Source: Clostridia bacterium (GTDB lineage Bacteria; Bacillota; Clostridia; Christensenellales; UBA1242). Taken from it: DNA of 5,476 nucleotides. Shown piece after piece: positions 1 through 4,832 of the stretch. Under the pieces are notes generated by a model, which saw nothing but the letters and a program-made list of their open reading frames with translations, did not search any database and was not told the origin of the DNA. The position numbers and the translations under genes are program-made. Location: contig JAGCEE010000015.1 of assembly GCA_017650795.1 (NCBI GenBank), positions 1 through 5,476 on the forward strand, given 5' to 3'. The first letter of the stretch is position 1. Every line of letters starts with the position of its first letter.

Positions 1-14
1 CAAATGTTCATTTT

Positions 15-23
15 AAGAGGTGA
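15..23 (+). promoter_or_regulatory. Shine-Dalgarno site of the coiled-coil gene
   Basis: AAGAGGTGA lies 6 bases before the ATG at 30 and closely resembles the sequence complementary to the 3' end of bacterial 16S rRNA. It is the strongest ribosome binding site in the window and supports this start. Confidence 0.6.
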
Positions 24-29
24 AGTGAT

Positions 30-647
30 ATGAAGTATGAAAAGTTAATTAGAATGGTCGCAAAGAAGACTGTCTGGCCAGAAAACAAGGAACAAGAATT
101 TGAGGCTTACGATACAAAGGAAGCCGACGAAGCCTTTGAAGAAATTCTGGCTTGGTACAAGGATGCTGAAACAAAAGCAAAAGCACTGGACAATGAATTG
201 TTTGAAACCAAGGCTGAATTGGGTGCAGAAAAAATTACATCAACCAAGACCATTGAAGATTTGAAAGCAAAGAACAAGGAATTGGAGGATAGCAACACAT
301 CTTACTACTACAAGACAGAAAACTTGACAAGTGAAGTCAATAGACTTAAAACTGACTACGAAAATGCTAAAAATCAATTGTTGGTTGCCAATAGCAATTT
401 CGCAAATTTGACTGATAAACTTAACAAGTCCTATGAATTGGCACAAAAGCAAGACAACAAGATTGATATGCTTACAAATTCATTGGAAGAAGCTGAAAAC
501 AAGTTGTCAGAAAAAGAAAATGATTTAAATGTGTTAAATGATAAACTTAATAAATTGAATGATAAATATAATACATTGACAAAAACACTTAATCAAATCA
601 ATGAACTAGCAAATTTCTACAATGAATGGAAAAAGAGTAATAGCTAA
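30..647 (+). CDS. Coiled-coil protein of unknown function (205 aa)
   Basis: Not recognised as a named family. After a short N-terminal region with a few aromatic residues (about 1-44), nearly all of the protein (about 45-192) is low-complexity, Lys/Glu/Asn/Leu-rich sequence with leucines or isoleucines at heptad spacing and no proline, as expected for a long alpha-helical coiled coil. Two adjacent heptads at residues 169-182 (LNDKLNK then LNDKYNT) are near copies, and a related LTDKLNK is at 127-133. There is no signal peptide or membrane segment. The ATG is preceded by a good Shine-Dalgarno sequence (AAGAGGTGA, 15-23). The stop codon TAA overlaps the ATG of the gp53-like gene by one base, so the two are probably translationally coupled. 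Context suggests a virion-assembly or structural role, but that is inference. Coiled coils resemble each other by composition, so database matches could mislead. Confidence 0.8.
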   Translation: MKYEKLIRMVAKKTVWPENKEQEFEAYDTKEADEAFEEILAWYKDAETKAKALDNELFETKAELGAEKITSTKTIEDLKAKNKELEDSNTSYYYKTENLTSEVNRLKTDYENAKNQLLVANSNFANLTDKLNKSYELAQKQDNKIDMLTNSLEEAENKLSEKENDLNVLNDKLNKLNDKYNTLTKTLNQINELANFYNEWKKSNS

Positions 648-967
648 TGAAAAATATTTCTTACAGAACAAATTACCTTAAAGAAGAAAACCTAGACGGA
701 TTCAATGAATACGATTTAGGTAGTATGGAATTTGGAAATTTTGATTTTGGTTCCGTACAATATTATATGGTAAAGGATGTTGATGTAGGAAGACCCGATA
801 TTCTCTCTCAAAGATTTTATGGAACTACAAACTTTTGGTGGTTTGTATGTTGGTTTAATGGAATATCAGATGTTTGGAATGACCTCCGCGTAGGAATGGT
901 TATAAAATATCCGGCATTTGAAAAAGTGCGAGAAGCAATTAAGCTATACAGCAAAGAAGGTAAATAA
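647..967 (+). CDS. Baseplate wedge protein, T4 gp53-like (106 aa)
   Basis: Probable structural protein of the contractile-tail baseplate. In T4, gp53 is a wedge component that joins neighbouring wedges into the hexagonal baseplate. The diagnostic part is residues 49-89: RPDILSQRFYG, then an aromatic stretch (NFWWFVCWFNGISD), then DLRVGMVIKYP. This order of Arg-Pro-Asp, Tyr-Gly, Trp-Trp, Asn-x-Ile and a final Gly-x-x-Ile-x-x-Pro is what I know from gp53-type proteins, which contain a LysM-like fold. The protein is shorter than T4 gp53 and so is a minimal version. The ATG overlaps the stop of the upstream coiled-coil gene (TAATG) and only a weak AAGAG (633-637) precedes it, so translation likely depends on coupling. 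A strong terminator follows. The alternative is a related LysM-like tail protein (gpX type). The call rests on motif recall, not on an alignment. Confidence 0.72.
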   Translation: MKNISYRTNYLKEENLDGFNEYDLGSMEFGNFDFGSVQYYMVKDVDVGRPDILSQRFYGTTNFWWFVCWFNGISDVWNDLRVGMVIKYPAFEKVREAIKLYSKEGK

Positions 968-992
968 AGTTTGTAGCTCAACATAAAATTTT

Positions 993-1019
993 AAGACCAC
1001 TTTCACAAGTGGTCTTTTT
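993..1019 (+). terminator. Intrinsic terminator after the gp53-like gene
   Basis: A perfect 10-bp stem (AAGACCACTT at 993-1002 with AAGTGGTCTT at 1007-1016) closes on a TCAC loop and runs straight into a T-rich tail. It sits 25 bases after the gp53-like stop codon and separates the structural genes from the topoisomerase unit. Confidence 0.9.
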
Positions 1020-1020
1020 C

Positions 1021-1028
1021 TATATTTG
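1021..1028 (+). promoter_or_regulatory. TATATTTG box, possible -10/-7 promoter element
   Basis: TATATTTG directly follows the terminator tail and recurs at 4797-4804 in the same place relative to a terminator and a start codon. It fits the TAnnTTTG -7 consensus of Bacteroidota primary-sigma promoters and would give a leader of about 20 bases. I see no convincing upstream (-33 or -35) partner, because that position falls inside the terminator hairpin. A phage-specific promoter or simple AT-rich terminator tail are alternatives. Confidence 0.35.
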
Positions 1029-1039
1029 ATTTTGAACAT

Positions 1040-1057
1040 TATACATAGGTTATTATG
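1040..1057 (+). repeat. Shared 18-base translation leader, copy 1
   Basis: TATACATAGGTTATTATG, including the start codon of the 79-aa gene, is identical to 4815-4832 in front of the GyrA/ParC-type gene. The AGG at 1047-1049 is the only Shine-Dalgarno-like element, 5 bases before the ATG. TATACATA also resembles the T4 late promoter box TATAAATA, but it is so close to the ATG that a transcript from it would be nearly leaderless, so a translation-initiation role is preferred. Confidence 0.6.
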
Positions 1058-1294
1058 GTAAAAGTAAAAATAACAAAAAATAAAGCAAGAATCATAGATG
1101 ATGCTGAATCAACTCCAGGACAATCAAGACAATTTGATTTGTTTGAATTTCAAGTTATGCCTATTTTCAAGGAAAAGAACCTTGATTTGTGGAGAACTAA
1201 CTTTAACAAATTAGATTCAGATTTCTATGTAGCTAGTACAAATGTAACAAATGACGAAACAATAATAATATTCAAAATGAATGGAGAAGATTAA
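1055..1294 (+). CDS. Unknown 79-aa protein upstream of the topoisomerase large subunit
   Basis: Not recognised. The N-terminus is basic (MVKVKITKNKAR), followed by a polar segment (about 13-27), a hydrophobic/aromatic patch around residues 28-37 (FDLFEFQVMP), and a C-terminal beta-like stretch (TIIIFKMN, 68-75). There is no membrane segment or metal-binding motif. It is the first gene after a terminator and its stop overlaps the topoisomerase ATG by one base (TAATG), so both are read from one mRNA, probably with coupled translation. That position suggests, but does not prove, a link to the topoisomerase or DNA metabolism. The start is supported by the leader shared with the other topoisomerase gene. 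Base composition is more AT-rich than in the topoisomerase gene, with ATA codons. Confidence 0.75.
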   Translation: MVKVKITKNKARIIDDAESTPGQSRQFDLFEFQVMPIFKEKNLDLWRTNFNKLDSDFYVASTNVTNDETIIIFKMNGED

Positions 1295-3192
1295 TGGCTG
1301 AACATAATTATGGTGCAGATAGTATTGAATTTCTAAAGGGTTTGGAAACGGTTAGAACTCGCCCTACAATGTATATTGGTGCGGTTAGTGGTAAGCCTTC
1401 CGATGGTTTGTATAGATTATTTCGTGAAGCCCTTGACAATGCTATTGACGAATATCTAGCAGGTTATAACAAGAATATTTGGGTATTCTACAATACAAAG
1501 ACAAAGCAAACAACCGTTGTTGATAATGGTAGAGGTATTCCAGTAGGTTGGAATGAAAAAGCCCAAATGAACTCATTGACATTGGTGTTCACCCAATTGC
1601 ACGCAGGTGGTAAGTTCAACCACGAAGCCTATAAAACATCTTCAGGTTTGAATGGTATTGGTCAAAAGGCTATTGCTGCTCTTTCTAACCATTTACAAGT
1701 TTGGTCTAACAATAGTAGTGATAATTGGTTTTACACACAAACTTTTGAAAAGGGAAATATCAAGAGTGATGTAACTCGTTGTAGATTGCCAGAAGAATAT
1801 AAGAACCTTATCAAGAAAAAGGGAACTATTGTTCAATGGACTCCTGACGAAACAATCTTTACTGATTCTACTGACCTTGATTTGCCTAGATTGAAGAAAG
1901 AATTAGGTGATATACAATACCTTTGTCCAGGTCTTCATATTCATTTGTTGATTGATGATAATGAAGAAATTGAATATTATTCTGAAAAAGGTTTGACAGA
2001 ACTTGTTTCACAAAACGAAAATGATACCGTCTTTACTTATCAAGATGATTTTACTGATGTTGCAGTAAATTTCACAAAGCAAGATGGTAATACATTTAAG
2101 TCATTCGTGAATGTTTGCTACACAAATCTTGGTGGTACACACTTGAATGGCTTGAAGAAAACAATTTGTAATGTTGTAAAGGATAATTCTAAAAAGAAGA
2201 TTCTTAACGATGATATTTTGGAAGGTGTAATTGGTGCTATCCACCATAAAATGTCCGACCCACAATATCAAGGACAAACTAAGAATGAATTGACCAATAC
2301 ACCAGTAGAAAAGGAAATTATTGAGAAACTTACTCAACCTTTGGAAAAGTTCTTTAGAAAGAACAAAGACCCTTTGAATCGCATTGTAGAATATGCAGAA
2401 AAGATGTATGAACAAAAGGAAAAGATGAAAGCTTCTAAGGACTTGTTAAAGGGTTTAAAAACACTTAATGCAGGTTCACGATACATTAGTGATAAATTCT
2501 TGGATGCTGATAGAAGAAAGTACAAGAATCCTAAAGATTTGGAAATGTTCATTGTGGAAGGTGATTCTGCAGGTGGTCACTTTAAAAATGCTAGAGAAGG
2601 CTTCCAAGGTGAATTAAAGCTAAAGGGTAAGATTATCAATGCAGCCAAGGCTTCACCAGAAGAATTGTTTGGTAAGCCACAAAAGAAAGGTGAAACCAAA
2701 TGTGATGGTAACCGAGAAATTAAGGACTTGGTAGCTTCACTTGGTTGTGGTATTCAAAGTGATTATGATGAATCAAAATTAAGATTTGGTAAGGTAATCC
2801 TTTTGACAGATGCCGATACCGATGGTGGTCACATTTCTAATTTGTGTACTGCATTCTTTGTAAACTATATGCCTGACCTAATCAAGAATGGTCATTTGTA
2901 TATAATTGATGCACCTTTGTTCGTAGCCAATGGTTCAAAGACAAAAGCCTATGGTATGACACGAAAAGAAGTTGAAAACAAGATGAAAGCACAAAAATGT
3001 TCGGACTACACAATCACTCGTCTTAAAGGTTGGGGTGAATGTACACCAGAACAATTAAGTGAAATTTGTCTTAATCCAAAGACAAGAAAATTGATTCAAG
3101 TAAAGTGGACTGATGCTACCGAAAAAGCCTGTGAAGATACTATGGGTGAAGGTACTGCATTTAGAAAAGAATTGCTTGGTATTGACAAGTAA
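1294..3192 (+). CDS. DNA topoisomerase II large subunit, GyrB/ParE-type ATPase-TOPRIM (T4 gp39+gp60 equivalent, 632 aa)
   Basis: ATP-driven subunit of a type II topoisomerase that passes one DNA duplex through another to remove supercoils and unlink DNA during phage replication. The GHKL ATPase domain (about 1-225) shows EALDNA with the expected catalytic Glu45 and Mg-binding Asn49, DNGRGIP (77-83), and the glycine-rich ATP lid GLNGIGQKA (118-126). The transducer domain (about 226-380) has QTK at 328-330, with Lys330 at the position that contacts the ATP gamma-phosphate. The TOPRIM domain has EGDSAGG (Glu422) and DADTDGGH (Asp506, Asp508, Asp510), the metal-binding residues. The conserved LKGWGE (577-582) and PEQL follow. 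The length matches bacterial ParE (about 630), so it lacks the DNA-binding insert of Gram-negative GyrB. It is one intact gene, whereas in T4 this subunit is divided between genes 39 and 60. The ATG is preceded by GGAG (1283-1286) and overlaps the upstream stop. A terminator follows. Confidence 0.97.
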   Translation: MAEHNYGADSIEFLKGLETVRTRPTMYIGAVSGKPSDGLYRLFREALDNAIDEYLAGYNKNIWVFYNTKTKQTTVVDNGRGIPVGWNEKAQMNSLTLVFTQLHAGGKFNHEAYKTSSGLNGIGQKAIAALSNHLQVWSNNSSDNWFYTQTFEKGNIKSDVTRCRLPEEYKNLIKKKGTIVQWTPDETIFTDSTDLDLPRLKKELGDIQYLCPGLHIHLLIDDNEEIEYYSEKGLTELVSQNENDTVFTYQDDFTDVAVNFTKQDGNTFKSFVNVCYTNLGGTHLNGLKKTICNVVKDNSKKKILNDDILEGVIGAIHHKMSDPQYQGQTKNELTNTPVEKEIIEKLTQPLEKFFRKNKDPLNRIVEYAEKMYEQKEKMKASKDLLKGLKTLNAGSRYISDKFLDADRRKYKNPKDLEMFIVEGDSAGGHFKNAREGFQGELKLKGKIINAAKASPEELFGKPQKKGETKCDGNREIKDLVASLGCGIQSDYDESKLRFGKVILLTDADTDGGHISNLCTAFFVNYMPDLIKNGHLYIIDAPLFVANGSKTKAYGMTRKEVENKMKAQKCSDYTITRLKGWGECTPEQLSEICLNPKTRKLIQVKWTDATEKACEDTMGEGTAFRKELLGIDK

Positions 3193-3216
3193 GTTTCATT
3201 GAAAACTTTATTTTAG

Positions 3217-3248
3217 AATCTATGGTTGAAATATACCATAGATTTTTT
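3217..3248 (+). terminator. Intrinsic terminator after the topoisomerase large-subunit gene
   Basis: A perfect 10-bp stem (AATCTATGGT at 3217-3226 with ACCATAGATT at 3235-3244) has an 8-base loop and a run of six T (3243-3248), 24 bases after the topoisomerase stop. It is weaker than the terminator at 993 because only three stem pairs are G-C, so some read-through into the next gene is plausible. Confidence 0.8.
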
Positions 3249-3259
3249 ATATTTTGGTT

Positions 3260-3682
3260 ATGGTAATGTTTGACTTAGAATGTAAGAAGTTTGAAAATTA
3301 TTTAGACCACAAGATGAAAATTGAAAAAGATGCATTTTTGAAGATACATTATTTGAACAATGATGATAAGACTTTACAAATGCAAGTTCGTACTGGTCAA
3401 GGATATGAACTAGAAGATTGTTCATTGTTTTATTTGGTATTTTACGAAGTGCGATATTCGGAAAACGATACACCGATAATCTTCAGTTCTTGTCCTCAAT
3501 CTTCCGTGTTTAAAAAAGTTTACAACGACAAAAATGTTTTGAATGAAAATCAAATTATTATTGAAGGTGATGAAATTATATCAGATTTCATTTCTTTTAT
3601 GAACTTGCGTGATAAATCATTAAGATTAAAAAAATTAAAAGAATTTATCCGAAAACACGAATTAGAAGAAGATTTTGCGTAA
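3260..3682 (+). CDS. Unknown 140-aa acidic/basic protein
   Basis: Not recognised. From the chosen start, residues 1-20 are charged and likely helical. Residues 25-110 alternate hydrophobic and polar residues like a beta-rich domain (SLFYLVFYEVRY at 55-66, TPIIFSS at 71-77, NQIIIEGDEI at 97-106). The C-terminus (about 107-137) is a charged helix (LRLKKLKEFIRKHELEED) ending in DFA. The start is uncertain: TTG 3254, ATG 3260 and ATG 3266 are in frame. ATG 3260 is preferred because GGTTATGGTAA matches the start region of the gene at 1055 with three bases missing. No good Shine-Dalgarno sequence is present, and the start is only about 12 bases behind the terminator T-run, so expression must come from read-through or a near-leaderless transcript. 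No terminator is obvious after it. Confidence 0.72.
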   Translation: MVMFDLECKKFENYLDHKMKIEKDAFLKIHYLNNDDKTLQMQVRTGQGYELEDCSLFYLVFYEVRYSENDTPIIFSSCPQSSVFKKVYNDKNVLNENQIIIEGDEIISDFISFMNLRDKSLRLKKLKEFIRKHELEEDFA

Positions 3683-3687
3683 ATAAT

Positions 3688-3703
3688 TGTTTACATTTAA
3701 ACA
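3688..3703 (+). repeat. Small inverted repeat TGTTTA/TAAACA upstream of the promoter
   Basis: TGTTTA (3688-3693) and TAAACA (3698-3703) are perfect reverse complements around a CATT spacer. A further TAAACA occurs at 3714-3719. The stem is too AT-rich and lacks a T-run, so it is a poor terminator. It fits better as a possible binding site for a regulator of the adjoining promoter. It is a short motif in AT-rich DNA and could be chance. Confidence 0.35.
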
Positions 3704-3720
3704 TTTGACAATTTAAACAT
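3695..3720 (+). repeat. Direct repeat of ATTTAAACAT flanking the -35 box
   Basis: ATTTAAACAT occurs at 3695-3704 and again at 3711-3720. The six bases between the copies are exactly the -35 hexamer TTGACA. The repeats start 16 bases apart. This arrangement could be a two-site operator or activator site, but no regulator is identified in the window. Confidence 0.5.
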
Positions 3721-3733
3721 ATTTTACTATATT
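3705..3733 (+). promoter_or_regulatory. Sigma-70-type promoter for the three-gene operon
   Basis: A perfect -35 TTGACA (3705-3710), a 17-bp spacer, and a -10 of TATATT (3728-3733, five of six to consensus) predict a start near 3740 and a leader of about 25 bases to the ATG at 3765. Such host-type promoters usually drive early phage genes. The same stretch also fits a Bacteroidota reading (TTTG at 3704-3707, then 20 bases to TATATT), although the final TTTG bases are missing. Confidence 0.7.
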
Positions 3734-3764
3734 ATACTTAAACTTTTAAAATACGAGGTAAAAT

Positions 3765-4046
3765 ATGAAATTTCGTCCAGCAACATCTATGATTTCTATT
3801 GACGAAGCTATGAAGCAGGTTGAAGAATTTAAGACAATGAAGGAATTGAAGGAATTTATCAAGGAAAACTACCTTGGTACGGTTGATGTAAACACATTGA
3901 AGTGTGTAAGTAGGGGAGAAGATAAGCGAATTGGCTGGAAGGAAACATACTTGATTACAGCCGACTTTAAGACGGAAAGGGAATGTTACCCCGATAGTGC
4001 AATTCTTTTTTCCGATGGTGATATTTTCAAGTTGCCCGAGGAATAA
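3765..4046 (+). CDS. Unknown 93-aa protein, first gene of a small operon
   Basis: Not recognised. Residues about 12-35 form a charged, probably amphipathic helix (ISIDEAMKQVEEFKTMKELKEFIKEN overall pattern), followed by a likely beta-rich remainder with WKETYLITADF (58-68) and an acidic C-terminus (FSDGDIFKLPEE). There is no signal peptide or membrane segment. The ATG has a good Shine-Dalgarno sequence (GAGGT, 3755-3759, 5-base spacing) and lies about 25 bases after a predicted transcription start. The stop overlaps the next ATG by one base. Small size and a host-type promoter suggest an early accessory gene, which is inference. Confidence 0.82.
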   Translation: MKFRPATSMISIDEAMKQVEEFKTMKELKEFIKENYLGTVDVNTLKCVSRGEDKRIGWKETYLITADFKTERECYPDSAILFSDGDIFKLPEE

Positions 4047-4357
4047 TGACATTAGAAGATTACAATAACATAGTAGATAGCTACGGCTTACATCGTGGGC
4101 TTAGACACAATACATCATCTGCTTTTTTTGAACAATATACTTGGGGTGCTTTACCCGTAGTAACCTTTCAAGAAAAAACAGGAAAACTAAAGATTTATGT
4201 GGACTTGACCGAATCTGGAAAGATGAGTTATAGTGAAAAGCACATTGTTGTAAGCGAAGTAAGCACGGCTAACTACTTTTTGAAACGATTATTTAAACAA
4301 AGAAAGAAAATCCTAGTGGATAATAAGTTAAAGGAAATTAATCGTGATTTTGCCTAG
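4046..4357 (+). CDS. Unknown 103-aa protein, second gene of the small operon
   Basis: Not recognised. A short N-terminal helix is followed by an aromatic segment (FFEQYTWGALPVV, 27-39), beta-like strands (KLKIYVDL, 47-54; KHIVVSEV, 65-72) and a strongly basic C-terminal helix (about 75-99: FLKRLFKQRKK, KLKEINR) ending in DFA. The basic helix could bind nucleic acid or a protein partner, but there is no recognisable motif. GAGGA (4038-4042) lies only 3 bases before the ATG, a tight spacing, so coupling through the TAATG overlap with the upstream gene is likely. The stop TAG is immediately followed by an in-frame TGA. Its last 14 bases overlap the next gene. Confidence 0.8.
   Translation: MTLEDYNNIVDSYGLHRGLRHNTSSAFFEQYTWGALPVVTFQEKTGKLKIYVDLTESGKMSYSEKHIVVSEVSTANYFLKRLFKQRKKILVDNKLKEINRDFA
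4331..4335 (+). promoter_or_regulatory. Shine-Dalgarno site deciding the GTG start at 4344
   Basis: AAGGA lies within the end of the preceding coding region, 8 bases before GTG 4344. It is the main reason to choose this non-ATG start over TTG 4350. Confidence 0.55.
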
Positions 4358-4745
4358 TGATGTTATTCGGGAATTGTTGAAGTATACAGCATTTTTCCAA
4401 GAATCGTTTGTACAAATTGGTGGTAAGTATAGACGGAGTTGGAGATACAAAGATGATGAACCATCATTCTTAGCTGGCAAGGTGGTGTTCGTAATTGAAC
4501 CACAATATGACAACACATTACCCGAATGTAGGTTATTTGATTACTCACCTATCCTAACTGCAAAGATTACCGATGAAAATTATTTGGACTTTGTAAATTC
4601 ATTGGACTTGTCATTTAAGGACATTAAGGATTTGAAGAAAAGTGAAATGATACAAATTCTGGCAAACAATGCTATGGCAGCAAATAAAGCCCCAAAGTTA
4701 GAATTGCTTGTGAACAAGCGAAAAGATATTGACACAATGTTTTAG
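4344..4745 (+). CDS. Unknown 133-aa protein with GTG start, third gene of the small operon
   Basis: Not recognised. The N-terminal part (1-35) has a helix and a basic/aromatic stretch (GGKYRRSWRYKDD, 26-38). A hydrophobic strand follows (GKVVFVIEP, 45-53), then a middle region with acidic segments (ITDENYLDF, 75-83; LSFKDIKDLKKSEMIQIL, 89-106), and a basic C-terminal stretch (LVNKRKDID). The start is inferred to be GTG, because no in-frame ATG occurs until residue 102 and a good AAGGA (4331-4335) sits 8 bases upstream inside the previous gene. TTG at 4350 is the only near alternative. It overlaps the preceding gene by 14 bases and is followed by a strong terminator, so it ends the operon. The stop TAG is backed by an in-frame TAA four codons later. 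Confidence 0.8.
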   Translation: MILPSDVIRELLKYTAFFQESFVQIGGKYRRSWRYKDDEPSFLAGKVVFVIEPQYDNTLPECRLFDYSPILTAKITDENYLDFVNSLDLSFKDIKDLKKSEMIQILANNAMAANKAPKLELLVNKRKDIDTMF

Positions 4746-4767
4746 ATTAAATTAAAATAAAAATTGT

Positions 4768-4797
4768 AAACTCTGCTTAACAAAGCGGAGTTTTTTT
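4768..4797 (+). terminator. Intrinsic terminator after the three-gene operon
   Basis: An 11-bp stem (AAACTCTGCTT at 4768-4778 with AAGCGGAGTTT at 4783-4793, one T-G wobble) closes on an AACA loop and runs into seven T (4791-4797). It sits 22 bases after the stop of the 133-aa gene and isolates the operon from the GyrA/ParC-type gene. Confidence 0.9.
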
Positions 4798-4818
4798 ATA
4801 TTTGTAAAAACAAATATA
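4797..4818 (+). promoter_or_regulatory. TATATTTG box within a perfect 8-bp inverted repeat
   Basis: TATATTTG (4797-4804), the same box as at 1021-1028, is here the left arm of an inverted repeat with CAAATATA (4811-4818) around TAAAAA. It may be a promoter -10/-7 element, an operator, or a weak hairpin near the ribosome binding site. The equivalent copy at 1021 is only partly palindromic, so the palindrome may not be essential. Confidence 0.4.
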
Positions 4819-4832
4819 CATAGGTTATTATG
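4815..4832 (+). repeat. Shared 18-base translation leader, copy 2
   Basis: This is identical to 1040-1057, including the ATG. It starts 18 bases after the T of the TATATTTG box, against 19 in copy 1, so the whole leader layout is shared. AGG at 4822-4824 is the Shine-Dalgarno-like element. Confidence 0.6.

Noticed and set aside
534..575. Tandem repeat LNDKLNK/LNDKYNT in the coiled-coil gene as a possible microsatellite or phase-variable tract
   Set aside because: The DNA copies are diverged and the repeat fits normal heptad periodicity.
971..1016. TAGCTCAAC followed by a hairpin, resembling part of a tRNA D-arm and a stem
   Set aside because: There is no acceptor stem, anticodon arm or T-arm (no GGTTCGA-type sequence), and the hairpin is fully explained as a terminator.
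1040..1047. TATACATA as a T4-type late promoter box (TATAAATA)
   Set aside because: It ends only 7 bases before the ATG, so the transcript would start at or near the start codon and lose the AGG site. It is kept only as part of the shared leader.
2101..2552. Open frames on the - strand (2101-2415 and 2334-2552)
   Set aside because: They lie inside the well-conserved topoisomerase gene, are low-complexity reverse translations of it, and have no ribosome binding site.
1294..3192. Possible translational bypass or frameshift in the topoisomerase gene, as in T4 gene 60
   Set aside because: The frame is continuous through all ATPase, transducer and TOPRIM motifs to the expected C-terminus, so no bypass is needed.
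3738..4052. Open frame of 104 codons on the - strand
   Set aside because: It covers the 93-aa + strand gene, which has a promoter, a Shine-Dalgarno site and a TAATG junction; the reverse protein is cysteine- and phenylalanine-rich like a shadow frame.
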